Origin: Hymenobacter sp. J193 | GTDB taxonomy: Bacteria; Bacteroidota; Bacteroidia; Cytophagales; Hymenobacteraceae | Direction: 5' to 3' | Assembly: GCF_024700075.1 (NCBI RefSeq) | Contig: NZ_JAJONE010000001.1 | Span: 3,314,001 to 3,378,000, forward strand | Length of the DNA stretch: 64,000 nucleotides | Shown: piece after piece, positions 36,591-45,852 of the stretch | How positions within the stretch are numbered: position 1 is the first letter of the stretch | How the letters are laid out: each line of letters opens with the position of its first letter | Translations under genes and position numbers: made by a program | Notes under the pieces: model-generated | What the model was told of the DNA's origin: nothing | The model's database searches: none | Seen by the model: only the letters and a program-made list of their open reading frames with translations

Positions 36591-36722
36591 TCCTAAATGC
36601 CTGTAAACTCATTCAAAGAGCTAAAAACCAGCCTGCTTACCCCGGAAACACCTAACATACGCGCCGTCCACAAAATCCGTGAAATCCGAAAAATCCGCGC
36701 GAATCCGTTGTTCCGTCGTGGT

Positions 36723-38081
36723 TTATATCAGCCCCCGTGACTTGAACTCCAGGTATTTGTTGATGGTGTTGACGGTGAGGTTCTGCGGGGCCGTGAGCAG
36801 GGCGTGGATGCCGTAGCGGTTCAGCTCCCGCACAATCTGACGCTTTTCCTGGGCGAATTTCTCGGCCGTGGTCTGGTTGTACACGTCCTCGGTGGTGAGC
36901 GTGGGTGCATCCAGAAACGCCCGTAGCTCCGTGTTTTCGAAGAATACTACCAGCAGCAAATGGTCTTTGGCCATGCGGCGCAGGTAAGGTAGCTGGCGCT
37001 GCATCCCGCTCAGCGTCTCGAAGTTGGTGAATAGAATGAGCAGGCTGCGCTGGCGCACGTTGTTCTTCACGCTGATGTAGAGCCGCTCGTAGTCGGTTTC
37101 GAGGTACTTGGTTTTCTGGCGGTAAAGCACTTCCAGCAGGCGGCGCATAGTGCCCCCGCGCCGGTCGGCGGGCAGCAGGGCGCCGGGCTGGTGCGAAAAT
37201 GTGATGAGCCCGGCCTTGTCGTGCTTGAGAATGGCAATGTTGCTGACCACCAGCGTGGCGTTGATGGCGTAGTCGAGCAAGCTCAGGCCCTCAAACGGCA
37301 TCCGCATCACCCGGCCCTTGTCAATCAGGCAGTACACCTGCTGGGCCCGCTCATCCTGGTAGTGGTTGACAATCAGCGCATCGGTGGCCTGGGGGGCGGT
37401 GGCGCGCCGGGCCGTGGCTTTCCAGTTGATGGTGCGCGGGTCGTCGCCGAGGGTGTAGGGGCGCAGCTGCTCGAACTCCATACTCTGGCCCACCCGCCGG
37501 ATGCGCTTCACGCCCACCTCCGTGAGGCGGTTATGAATGGCCAGCAGCTCGTACTGGCGCATCTGCAGAAACGAGGGGTACACCGGCACCATCCGCCCTG
37601 CCTCGAAGCGGAAGCGCCGCCGCACCAGCCCCAGCGGGGAGGCTGCCAGCACGTTCAGGGCCCCAAACTCGTACTCGCCGCGCTTGGTGGGCCGCAGCTG
37701 GTAGTGAATCACCTGCGTCTGGCCCGGCCCGATGTGGTTGCGAAAAAGCACGTCGCGCCGCTGAAACTGGTGCGGAATCTCGTCGATGGTTTCGGTGCGG
37801 ATGGGAAAGCGGAAGTGGTTTTCGAGGTAGAGGTGAATGTCGTTGTCGGAGCCGTTGGCCAGCTTGTCGCCCATCACCCGCCGGCCAAACACTCTGCCCG
37901 CCCCGCCCTGCTGGGCCGGAGCGTAGAGCAGAGCCACGTCAACCAGCAGCAGCACGGCTACCAGTCCCAGCCCCAGCAGCACCGGACTCAGCCAGCCTGG
38001 CAGAAAAAATGCCACCACCAGCCCTACCACCACCGCAGCCAATGCCAGAAAAAACCGACGGGTAAGGTACAGGGACTTCAC
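36723..38081 (-). CDS. DUF58 membrane protein of the MoxR island
   Basis: 452 aa. Two N-terminal helices (FFLALAAVVVGLVVAFFLPG and WLSPVLLGLGLVAVLLLV), then a soluble part with the DUF58 motif YTLGDDPRTINWKATARR and a von Willebrand-A-like C-terminal region (VYCLIDKGRVMRMP). DUF58 proteins are companions of MoxR ATPases. The stop is the last of the island on this strand; the moxR stop lies 147 bases upstream with a perfect palindrome between. Confidence 0.88.
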   Translation of the reverse strand: MKSLYLTRRFFLALAAVVVGLVVAFFLPGWLSPVLLGLGLVAVLLLVDVALLYAPAQQGGAGRVFGRRVMGDKLANGSDNDIHLYLENHFRFPIRTETIDEIPHQFQRRDVLFRNHIGPGQTQVIHYQLRPTKRGEYEFGALNVLAASPLGLVRRRFRFEAGRMVPVYPSFLQMRQYELLAIHNRLTEVGVKRIRRVGQSMEFEQLRPYTLGDDPRTINWKATARRATAPQATDALIVNHYQDERAQQVYCLIDKGRVMRMPFEGLSLLDYAINATLVVSNIAILKHDKAGLITFSHQPGALLPADRRGGTMRRLLEVLYRQKTKYLETDYERLYISVKNNVRQRSLLILFTNFETLSGMQRQLPYLRRMAKDHLLLVVFFENTELRAFLDAPTLTTEDVYNQTTAEKFAQEKRQIVRELNRYGIHALLTAPQNLTVNTINKYLEFKSRGLI

Positions 38082-38135
38082 AGAGGAGAATTGAAAATGA
38101 GGAGTGAATAATGAGGAATACCTCAGAAAAGCCGC

Positions 38136-38213
38136 GTCATGCTGAGCGAAGCCGAAGCATCTCTACCTCTGGTTTTGATTAGCCAGAGATGCTTCGGCTT
38201 CGCTCAGCATGAC
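38136..38213. repeat. REP-like element, two 29-nt arms in perfect inversion
   Basis: Arms 38136-38164 and 38185-38213 are exact reverse complements over a 20-base loop. Each begins GTCATGCTGAGCGAAGC and holds its own small palindrome. It starts 15 bases downstream of the moxR stop (38229, minus strand) and resembles the units at 51304 and 55429. Confidence 0.8.
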
Positions 38214-38228
38214 AGCCAACGCAACAAC

Positions 38229-39282
38229 CTACCGCGGCACCTCAATCTGCTGGAGGATTTGCTTCACGATGTCGTCGGGGGTCTGGCCTTCCATTTCGCG
38301 CTCGGGCGTGAGCTGGATGCGGTGCCGCAACACGTGGGGCGCCAGGTACTGCACGTCTTCGGGCGTCACGAAGTCGCGGCCGCGCAGGGCCGCTAGGGCC
38401 TTGGCGCCGTTGAGCAGAGCCAGGGAGGCGCGGGGCGAAGCACCCAGATACAGGCCTTTGTGCATGCGCGTCTGGCCCACGAGGCGGGCAATGTACTCCA
38501 GCAGGCGCGGCTCCACGTGCTGGCGGCGCACCTGCTCGCGCAGCTCGGCCAGCTCCGCTGCCGATACTACGGCCTTCACTACATCCAGCGGCGTGCCCCC
38601 GAAACCGGCGTGGTGGCCCTGCAGAATAGCAATTTCCTCTTCCACCGTTGGGTAGCCCACGTTCAGCTTGAACAGAAAACGGTCGAGCTGGGCCTCGGGC
38701 AGACGGTAGGTGCCTTCCTGCTCCACGGGGTTCTGGGTGGCCAGCACTATAAAGGGCAATGGCATAGCGTAGCAGGTGCCGTCCTGGGTTATCTGCCGTT
38801 CCTCCATCACCTCAAACAGGGCTGACTGCGTTTTGGCCGGGGCGCGGTTGATTTCGTCGATGAGGACCACGCTGGCGAAGATGGGGCCGGGGCGGAACTC
38901 GAAATCGGCCTGGGCGGGGCGGAATACGGCGGTGCCCAGCACGTCGGAAGGCATCAGGTCGGGGGGTGAACTGCAGGCGGCTGAACGGCACGGCCAGGGT
39001 GCGGGCCAGCAGCTTGGCCGTAAGGGTTTTGGCTACGCCCGGCACACCTTCCAAGAGCACGTGTCCATCGGCCAGAATGGCGGTGAGCAGCAGCTCGCCC
39101 AAGGCCTGCTGACCCACAATCACCTTGCCGAGCTCGGCCCGGATAGCATCGGCATGGCGACTGAGGGCCGAAAGGTCGGTGCGGGGCGCAAAGGAGCCCG
39201 CGTCACCCGTAGCCTCGGGCATGGCCGATAGTGGAGCGGAGGTTGCGTCAGGAGTTGGCTGTTCGGGGTGGAGGTTTTCCAT
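38229..39282 (-). pseudogene. MoxR-family AAA+ ATPase, frameshifted in a G6 run
   Basis: N-terminal frame from ATG 39282: [28 protein letters not shown], Walker A GVPGVAKT, then FSRLQFTP. The next frame supplies [18 protein letters not shown], Walker [19 protein letters not shown] and the rest to 38229. Joined correctly the protein is about 350 aa, the normal size. One extra C in ACCCCCCGA (G6 at 38961-38966 on the plus strand) causes the break. MoxR ATPases help assemble partner complexes, here probably DUF58 and the membrane proteins of this island. A real null allele, slippage or an assembly error are all possible. Confidence 0.88.
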
Positions 39283-39441
39283 ATATTCGGCAGAAATCAA
39301 GTCAGAGAAGAGAAAAACAGGGTGGAATAGTTTTAATAGTAAAAAATAGATTATGGCTTAATTTATCATCTAAACTGTTCTAGAGTCACATAATGGTATA
39401 GTGCAAAATGAGCTAAATCATAATTTACCGGATAGTGCAAC

Positions 39442-40878
39442 TTAGCTCATGGCTCGACGGAAATCATTCAGGGCCCGGTTTAACGCCAGCAGCTCTACGT
39501 CCGAAAGCTGCGGAGCCGTCAGCGCAAAGTTGATGCGGCGTACCAGGGCGTCCACTTCGGGGCGGGCCACACCGGACTTCTGACTAAGCCGCTCCCGCAG
39601 GGCCTCGTCCTGCAAATCCAGGGTAGGCTCGTGCAGCTGGGTGCGCAAATGCTCCAGGAACAGGCCGATTTTCTTTTCGGCAATAAGCTGATGGTTGCGG
39701 CCCTGCCGGTAAAGGCCGGCCACGGTGCGCGTAAACAGCAGCGTAGTATTGGGAAGAGGCTTGAGAATGGGAATGACGCGCTGGCGGCGTTTGGCCTCGA
39801 ATAGCATGAACATCAGAGCGCCCAGCAAGGCCAGATAGGTGGCCCAGCGCAGGGCATCGTGGGCCATCAGCACCCGCAGTAAGGACTGTTCTCCCACCCG
39901 GCCCTGCTTCTGATACTCGTCCCACCACACCAGGCGGCCGGTGGGCAGGTAGGAGAGGGCCGCAAAAGCAAAGCCATGGGTGCGAGGCCGCAGCACGTAA
40001 TAGTTGCTGAAAGCTACCGGCACTGAGCACAGGTATACGTGGCCCCGGCCGTGGGTGCGGCGAACCAGCACGGGCCGGTTGCGGGCATCGATGGCCAGCA
40101 CCGTAAACTCGCCCATGCGGCTGCTGTCGGGTGCCAGGTGGTAGGAAGCCGTAAGCGCGGGGAGCTTAAACGCGGGGGCGCCAGCAGCCTTTTGCAGGGC
40201 AGCGTTGGTGAAGCTTAGGCGCACCGAATCCAGCTGCAGCTTTTTGTCTTTCGGGTTTGGCTGGTCTACCGTCGACACGCTGCGGAAGCCGAGCGTATCG
40301 GCAAACTGCAAATCGAAGTTTTCGGCCGCAATGAACACGTCGTTGCCGCGGGCAGCGTGGCGCAGCAGGGAGCGGCAGTCGAGGCGGCTGAGGCTGAAAG
40401 AGCCATTCACGAACAGGTAGGAGGCGCGCTTATAGCCCGATTCGGCCAGGCCGGCGGCGTAATCGGCATCGGTGGCATCAGCCGAGTCGATGAGAGCAGG
40501 CGCGGCGGCTGTGGCGGCCGTTGTATCCGTAGCCTCCCAGCTACTCCCGGCGCGGGTTGTATCGGCCGCTTGGTCTATCATCTCCGCTATGTCAGCCGAG
40601 TCCAGCGCGGTGGCTGCGTCGTCGGTCGGGCGGGGCTCCTCGCGGCCTTCCAGCTGGTTGTAGATGGGCACGCGCACAGTGTATACCTCGCGGGCCGGCA
40701 CGGCCAGCACATGCGGCAGCTGGTCGTGCAGGACGAAGGTGCCGTAGGGAATTTTGTCTTTGTTCTGGTAGGTAGGCGCCCAGTTGAGGGGCTTGGGGCG
40801 GTAGTACTCCACGGCCACGTAAGCCGCAAACAGCAGCACCAGGCCCACCAGATACCACCGAAACGTCGTCATGCGCAT
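39442..40878 (-). CDS. DUF4350 domain protein
   Basis: 478 aa. One N-terminal helix (WYLVGLVLLFAAYVAVEYY), then a large domain that begins IPYGTFVLHDQLP and includes GRGHVYLCSVPVAFSNYYVL, and a second helix (LALLGALMFMLFEAKRRQ) near 340. A C-terminal cytoplasmic domain (TVAGLYRQGRNHQLIAEK) follows. DUF4350 is a standard member of MoxR islands; function unknown. The stop is overlapped by a 9-bp inverted repeat (39408-39416 with 39442-39450), and the following 140 bases are AT-rich. A start at the second Met (40872) is possible. Confidence 0.85.
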   Translation of the reverse strand: MRMTTFRWYLVGLVLLFAAYVAVEYYRPKPLNWAPTYQNKDKIPYGTFVLHDQLPHVLAVPAREVYTVRVPIYNQLEGREEPRPTDDAATALDSADIAEMIDQAADTTRAGSSWEATDTTAATAAAPALIDSADATDADYAAGLAESGYKRASYLFVNGSFSLSRLDCRSLLRHAARGNDVFIAAENFDLQFADTLGFRSVSTVDQPNPKDKKLQLDSVRLSFTNAALQKAAGAPAFKLPALTASYHLAPDSSRMGEFTVLAIDARNRPVLVRRTHGRGHVYLCSVPVAFSNYYVLRPRTHGFAFAALSYLPTGRLVWWDEYQKQGRVGEQSLLRVLMAHDALRWATYLALLGALMFMLFEAKRRQRVIPILKPLPNTTLLFTRTVAGLYRQGRNHQLIAEKKIGLFLEHLRTQLHEPTLDLQDEALRERLSQKSGVARPEVDALVRRINFALTAPQLSDVELLALNRALNDFRRAMS

Positions 40879-40883
40879 AGAAA

Positions 40884-41735
40884 TCAGGCGGCGTTACGGG
40901 TGGCTGAAAGGGTTTGCAGAAAGCGCAGGCGGGTGGCTCGGGTTTGCTGGTACTGGCTGGCTGTGAGGTCTTCGTGCTCCCCGTACCACACAAACTCAAA
41001 CTGCCGTGTCAACTCCCGGAAAGCGGGCGGCAGCGTGCCCTCGGGCAGCTCGTAGAGGTAATCGTGGTTGGTTTTCTCGGGCTGCAGACGAATCAGGCCC
41101 TTATCGGCCAGCTGCTTGAGGGCCAGCAGATAGCCCAGGCGTACGGCCACCCGGTAGTTTTCCTGGCGCTCGGCCTCGGCAATAGCCGCGTCGAAGTTGA
41201 TGGTTTCCAGGTCTTCACTGGCTATATCGTAGGCCAGCAGGCCGGTGCGGGGTGCCCGCCCAAAGGCCCGCGTAACGTCTACCTGCAGCAGCTTGAGCAC
41301 CCCAAACACCAGCGCCGCCACCAGCAGGGCATAGACGCCGTACTTCCAGGTGAGCCGGCCGCCGCGCGTATTCAGCAGCTCGCCCAGCCATTCCCAGAAA
41401 CGGCGCCAGAACAGGTCCCAGCCACTCTGCTCACTGCGCACGTCCACGTACTGAAACTCGCGCTGCCCGCGCAGCTCCCGCAGGCGCTCCGTATCGGGGG
41501 CCCGGTAGGTAGCCCGCGTAGCTGCCTGCGAAGGCACTGGGGCGGGGGCGGGCGCAGCTAAGGCCGGGGCTGCCAGCAGCAGCAAGGCCAGCAGCCACTG
41601 TTGCGCCGGAAGCTTTAGCCGCTGCTCAGGCCGCTCTAAGTGGCTTAGCAACGCGCGCAGCCAGTTAAGCGAAGCGTACAGAAAGTGCAGGCAATACGTC
41701 ACCAGTCTGTTGTTTTCAAGGGAAATGCAGGCCAC
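40884..41735 (-). CDS. DUF4129 domain protein
   Basis: 283 aa. Two hydrophobic stretches (QQWLLALLLLAAPALAAPAP and WKYGVYALLVAALVFGVLKLL). The C-terminal cytoplasmic DUF4129 part has YRVAVRLGYLLALKQLADK and FELTRQFE-type residues (AFRELTRQFEFVWYGEHE). Typical MoxR-island partner whose function is not known. It ends 6 bases before the DUF4350 start. Confidence 0.82.
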   Translation of the reverse strand: MACISLENNRLVTYCLHFLYASLNWLRALLSHLERPEQRLKLPAQQWLLALLLLAAPALAAPAPAPVPSQAATRATYRAPDTERLRELRGQREFQYVDVRSEQSGWDLFWRRFWEWLGELLNTRGGRLTWKYGVYALLVAALVFGVLKLLQVDVTRAFGRAPRTGLLAYDIASEDLETINFDAAIAEAERQENYRVAVRLGYLLALKQLADKGLIRLQPEKTNHDYLYELPEGTLPPAFRELTRQFEFVWYGEHEDLTASQYQQTRATRLRFLQTLSATRNAA

Positions 41736-41744
41736 GGCAATAAG

Positions 41745-42734
41745 TTAGTATTCGCCGTCGTCGGTGGGAGAGTAGGCGCTGTTGGCAGCGGCCGGAGCGG
41801 CCGTCTGGCCCAGGCTGGCTACCAGCTGTAAAAGGCCGTGGCCTTCCTTCTGCTCTACCAGGTGGAAAAACTGAAACGCACTGGCAATCAGCGACACCAC
41901 GTATAAAAACGAAACGCCCGTCATGTACAGGCACTGCACCACCATTCCAAAGACATCGGAGCTCAGCACCGGCAGCTTGAGGATTTTGCCGAACATGCTG
42001 GCGTAGAAGGGAATGATAAATACAAACGACATGGTGCCCTGAATAAGGGAGGCCACCAGCAGCAAGGCCAGCGTAGCCCACCAGCGCCCGGCCACCAGCT
42101 GGAAGCTGCGCCGCAGCGCGGCAAAGATGCCCAGGTCCTCCAGCCACATAGCCGGGAAAAACAGCGACAAGGGTACCACCACGTACAGCAGTGCGGGCAG
42201 CATCACCAGAAACAGCAGTACTACGCCCACCACTTCGTCCAGAGCAATAAGGGACACCAACACAACTGCCAGCAGCAGGTACGCCACGCCCAGCACGCCA
42301 AATGACAGGAATACCCGCCCCAGACGAGGTTTCATTTCCAGCCATACCTGCCGGGGCTGCGGCAGGGGCGCGGGCTCGTCAGTGTACAGCAGCCGCACGT
42401 AGGCGTACACGGTACTCAGCAGCAGGGCAAACGAGATGATACCGCCGATAAACGCCACGCCGATGCCGATAAAGTAGCCCGGCCCAAACGGCATGCTGCC
42501 GTTGCTGATACGTGCCGCCTCCCCTTGCTGAGTCTGTGTTATCAGGTCAAACATCGAGTTCATCATCAGCCCCAGCCCGATGCCGGCCAGCAGCGTACCG
42601 GGCAGCACGAAGTAGGCCAGGCACTTGAGCAGGGGCCGCCAGTGCGTGCCCAGAAACTCAAACGTAGCGCTGATTTTCTGCCCGAAGTCACGCTCCTGCT
42701 GGAAGTCGGCGGCGCGGGTAAAGGGTGTTTTCAT
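41745..42734 (-). CDS. MoxR-island membrane protein, copy 1, C-terminal DDGEY tail
   Basis: 329 aa, about six helices (for example YFVLPGTLLAGIGLGLMM and LLLSTVYAYVRLLY). The N-terminus MKTPFTRAADFQQERDFGQK and ISATFEFLGTHW is shared with the next gene upstream. The C-terminal segment EQKEGHGLLQLVASLGQ, a Pro/Ala linker and the tail SPTDDGEY are also shared. The cytoplasmic ends are conserved and the membrane core has diverged. No named family is recognised. Confidence 0.8.
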   Translation of the reverse strand: MKTPFTRAADFQQERDFGQKISATFEFLGTHWRPLLKCLAYFVLPGTLLAGIGLGLMMNSMFDLITQTQQGEAARISNGSMPFGPGYFIGIGVAFIGGIISFALLLSTVYAYVRLLYTDEPAPLPQPRQVWLEMKPRLGRVFLSFGVLGVAYLLLAVVLVSLIALDEVVGVVLLFLVMLPALLYVVVPLSLFFPAMWLEDLGIFAALRRSFQLVAGRWWATLALLLVASLIQGTMSFVFIIPFYASMFGKILKLPVLSSDVFGMVVQCLYMTGVSFLYVVSLIASAFQFFHLVEQKEGHGLLQLVASLGQTAAPAAANSAYSPTDDGEY

Positions 42735-42771
42735 AGGAACTGATGGACGTGGAGGATGAGGCCGTACGGGG

Positions 42772-43689
42772 TTAATACTCGCCGTCGTCGTCGGGGCGGA
42801 AGTGGTGGTTGTGGGCTACAGGCGTGGGCTGCTGCCCCAGGCTGTTGATAAGGGAGTGCAGGCCGTGGCCTTCCTTGCGCTCTACCAGGTTGAAGTACTG
42901 AAACATCACGGCCACCGCAACGAGCACATACAGAAAAGCACTCAGGGTAGTGGTGAGCAGCGCCAGAACCAGGGAAACCAGCGGAAAGTCCAGGGCATTC
43001 AGACGCAACGCTTTGCTGTATACCAGCACCGTATTCGGGATGCTAAAGATGGCGCTTAGAATCGCCACGATGATGTACATAATGACGAGCAGCCCCAGCG
43101 TCGACCACCATTTGCCTTTCACCAGGTGCAGGCTGCGGCCGAATGAGTCCGAGATGCTCCGGTCTTCCAGTACCACAATCGTCCAGACCAGACTAAGACC
43201 TATGGCCAGATAAATACCTGGTAGCAGCAGGAACAGCATACCAATTCCGACCACGATTCCGATAATAATACTGGCCGCCATCAAAGGCAGTACATAGCTT
43301 TTCACTTGCTGCCAGACCTGAGAAGGGGTTATTTCCTGGTCGGTTGGCTGCGTAATCCGCAGCCGCACGTAGCTATAGACGGTGCAGGCCAGCATACTGT
43401 GGCTGAGGGCCAGCAGAAACATGGGCAGCAAGTTCAGGCTACTCAAGGAGCTATAGCCCTGCAAGCCGCTTGTGTTGCCTTTGGCAGCAGCATCTATCAG
43501 TTCCAGTGCCTCCTGCTGGGCCAGGGCCTGCCCAATGCCCGCCAGCACTGCCGTGGGCAGCACAAAATACAGCAGGCACTTGCCCAGCGGCTGGGCGTGG
43601 GCCGTCAGAAACTCAAATGTGGCGCTGATTTTCTGGCCAAAGTCGCGCTCCTGGCAGAAATCGGCTTTGCTGGTAAACGGAGTTTTCAT
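42772..43689 (-). CDS. MoxR-island membrane protein, copy 2, C-terminal DDGEY tail
   Basis: 305 aa from the ATG at 43689 (MKTPFTSKADFCQERDFGQK). Paralog of the gene just downstream: same N-terminal FGQKISATFEFL, about six helices, ERKEGHGLHSLINSLGQ and the tail RPDDDGEY. Sits between the SpoIIM-like gene and its paralog in the same orientation, with 37 bases to the next start. Function unknown. Confidence 0.8.
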   Translation of the reverse strand: MKTPFTSKADFCQERDFGQKISATFEFLTAHAQPLGKCLLYFVLPTAVLAGIGQALAQQEALELIDAAAKGNTSGLQGYSSLSSLNLLPMFLLALSHSMLACTVYSYVRLRITQPTDQEITPSQVWQQVKSYVLPLMAASIIIGIVVGIGMLFLLLPGIYLAIGLSLVWTIVVLEDRSISDSFGRSLHLVKGKWWSTLGLLVIMYIIVAILSAIFSIPNTVLVYSKALRLNALDFPLVSLVLALLTTTLSAFLYVLVAVAVMFQYFNLVERKEGHGLHSLINSLGQQPTPVAHNHHFRPDDDGEY

Positions 43690-43714
43690 AGGCGAATAGA
43701 ATAATGGCCTCGGC

Positions 43715-44665
43715 CTAGCTGGCAGCCAGGCGGCGCTGCAGCCGGATAGGATAGACAATAAAGTACCAGACAATAAACGCAGCCGACAGCCCTATAATAG
43801 TCACGCTCAAAGGCAGCGGCATGCCGGTGTGGCGCGTCACAAAGCCCTCCAGAAAGCCGGCTACCACAAATATCGGGGCCAGCCCTAGGGCCAGCTTCAG
43901 CCCGTCGCGGGCGCCTTGGCGGAAAGAGTCGCGGCGGGAGTAGGTGCCGGGGAAAAGCAGGCTGCGGCCCATGACGAGGCCCGCGCCCCCGGCCAGCACA
44001 ATGGCCGAAATTTCGAGGGTGCCGTGAATCCAGATGGTGAGGATAGAAGGCAGCAGCAGGCCTTTCTGATAAAAGAAATGCTGAAAGGCACCCAGCATCA
44101 CCCCGTTCTGAAACAGCATATACACCGTGCCCAGCCCGGCCAGCGCGCCCATAGCATAGGTCAGCAGCGACACGTAGATGTTGTTGACGGTGATGGCCAG
44201 GAACATGGGCGTTTCGTCCATACTCTTGTACACGGCCATAGGGTCGCCGCGCTCAATGTTGGCCAGCGTGCGGTTCACGTACTCGTCGCCCAGCACCACG
44301 CGCACAAACGTGTCGTCGTAGGCCGCCGACAAGGCTCCGATGAAGGTGAAGAGCACAAACAAGGCCAGGCTGAGGGCCAGCGTGCCGTGGTGGCGGGCCA
44401 CCAGCAGGGGCAGTTCCAATTGCCAGAACGCCCGGAAGCGGTTGGTTTTCTCGGGCTTGTTGCGGTAAATGGCCTGGTGCTGGCGGGCGGCCAGGTCGTT
44501 GAGGTAGCGGGTAGTGGGCGAGCCGGGATAGAACGTCTGGGCGTAGGCCAGGTCGTCGGTGAGGGCTACGAAACGGGCCGCCAGGTCGTCGGGGCTGGCT
44601 GGGGGGCTGGCTTGGTACTGCTTCCAGCGCTCCTCATTTTGCCGCATAAATACCGCTTCGCGCAT
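43715..44665 (-). CDS. SpoIIM/DUF95-type membrane protein
   Basis: 316 aa. The N-terminal 100 residues are cytoplasmic and Arg/Tyr-rich; helices include ALSLALFVLFTFIGALSAAY and ILTIWIHGTLEISAIVLAGG. The IWIHGTLEISAIV motif is the SpoIIM/DUF95 signature. In sporulators SpoIIM is part of a peptidoglycan-remodelling complex; here, in a non-sporulating lineage, it belongs to the MoxR island. First gene of the minus-strand half. Confidence 0.85.
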   Translation of the reverse strand: MREAVFMRQNEERWKQYQASPPASPDDLAARFVALTDDLAYAQTFYPGSPTTRYLNDLAARQHQAIYRNKPEKTNRFRAFWQLELPLLVARHHGTLALSLALFVLFTFIGALSAAYDDTFVRVVLGDEYVNRTLANIERGDPMAVYKSMDETPMFLAITVNNIYVSLLTYAMGALAGLGTVYMLFQNGVMLGAFQHFFYQKGLLLPSILTIWIHGTLEISAIVLAGGAGLVMGRSLLFPGTYSRRDSFRQGARDGLKLALGLAPIFVVAGFLEGFVTRHTGMPLPLSVTIIGLSAAFIVWYFIVYPIRLQRRLAAS

Positions 44666-44925
44666 AAGAATAGCTGGCTATAACTGGCCGGGTTGAAGAG
44701 AAACTACCGCCAGGGCAGCGGCGCCGATTTGTTTACGGGCGTGAAAAATGCTGGCTTCCGGCAGAATACTTGGTAATTTGCGAACCGGGAAAACAAACGA
44801 AGATGCGCGTTTTTCCTGACCTGTAGCTATTCCGGCACCGGAAAATTTCCAAACCGCGTCAATTACCCCTAACGAGTCCGTTTGGCTGGCCGCGCGGCCG
44901 GTAGTATCTATCCTTCTCTGCCTGT

Positions 44926-45645
44926 ATGAGTACAATTCGCGTTCAGACCACCCAGAACGTTTCCCTCGAATACGAAACCGCCAGCGTAGGTGAGCGGATC
45001 CTGGCGACTATCATCGATTATCTGGTGCTTTTCGCCTGGATCATAGTGCTGTTTTTACTGTTATCCTGGCTTGAGCCCGGCAAAAACGTTATGATCGGGC
45101 TGGGTATTGTACTCATGGCGCTTCCCTACCTATTGTACGACGTGGTTTGCGAGGTCTTTTTCAACGGCCAGACCATTGGCAAGAAAGCCCGCCACATCAA
45201 GGTCATCCGGATTGATGGCACCACGCCCCGCTTCGGCGACTACCTGCTGCGCTGGCTTTTGCGCCCTATCGATGTGTCGCTGATGTATGGCCTGGTGGCT
45301 ATTATTGCGATAGTAGCCGGCGGCAAAGGCCAGCGCCTCGGGGACATGGCCGCCGGCACAGCCGTCATCAGCACAAAGCCGCGCCAGCCCGGTGGCGCCC
45401 TGGCTCCGCAGTTTCCCCAGGCCAGCTACGTGGTGGTATTCCCCCAGGCGTCGCTGCTCGCCGACCACGACGTGGCCACCATCCGCCAGCTGCTTTACAA
45501 GGGCCTGGAGCGCGAAAACTACCTGTTGCTCAACGAAGTCGCCAACAAGGTGAAAAACCTCACCGGCATCCAAACCGAAATTCCCGATGAAGCTTTCCTG
45601 CGCACCATCATCCGGGACCATGCCCACCTGGCGAGCGGTGAATGA
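44926..45645 (+). CDS. RDD-family membrane protein
   Basis: 239 aa. Motif ERILATIIDYLVLFAW with the Arg and Asp of RDD proteins, QTIGKKARHIKVIRIDG, and GQRLGDMAAGTAVIS, with four helices in between. The C-terminal 90 residues are cytoplasmic. RDD proteins are often transport-related, function not settled. It is divergent from the SpoIIM-like gene; the 260-bp gap should hold both promoters, but only a weak TTTG-N18 match (TTTG at 44881-44884) is visible. Confidence 0.85.
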   Translation: MSTIRVQTTQNVSLEYETASVGERILATIIDYLVLFAWIIVLFLLLSWLEPGKNVMIGLGIVLMALPYLLYDVVCEVFFNGQTIGKKARHIKVIRIDGTTPRFGDYLLRWLLRPIDVSLMYGLVAIIAIVAGGKGQRLGDMAAGTAVISTKPRQPGGALAPQFPQASYVVVFPQASLLADHDVATIRQLLYKGLERENYLLLNEVANKVKNLTGIQTEIPDEAFLRTIIRDHAHLASGE

Positions 45646-45717
45646 GTAAGCAGGTGACTAAAGCTGTCAGGGCGACGCGAAACCATCCGCTCTGAGCCGT
45701 GCTAAGCATTATAATGT

Positions 45718-45757
45718 AAAAAGCCCCTGACGTACATAAAACGTCAGGAGCTTTTTA
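45718..45757. terminator. bidirectional terminator between RDD and SDR genes
   Basis: The arms 45718-45733 and 45741-45756 (AAAAAGCCCCTGACGT with ACGTCAGGAGCTTTTT) pair over 16 positions with one mismatch and have A/T ends on both sides. Serves the two convergent genes. Confidence 0.85.
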
Positions 45758-45852
45758 CTTAAGCGCGGGTTGGTAGTGAGTTAAATGGATGACGCCACTT
45801 GCGCAAAGCCGCGCCAGCAGAACGTCAAACTCCCTATTTCACCAGCTCACCG

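Noticed and set aside
36640..36720. Possible CRISPR-like repetition (AAATCCG words)
   Set aside because: Short, irregular, no constant repeat and spacer lengths.
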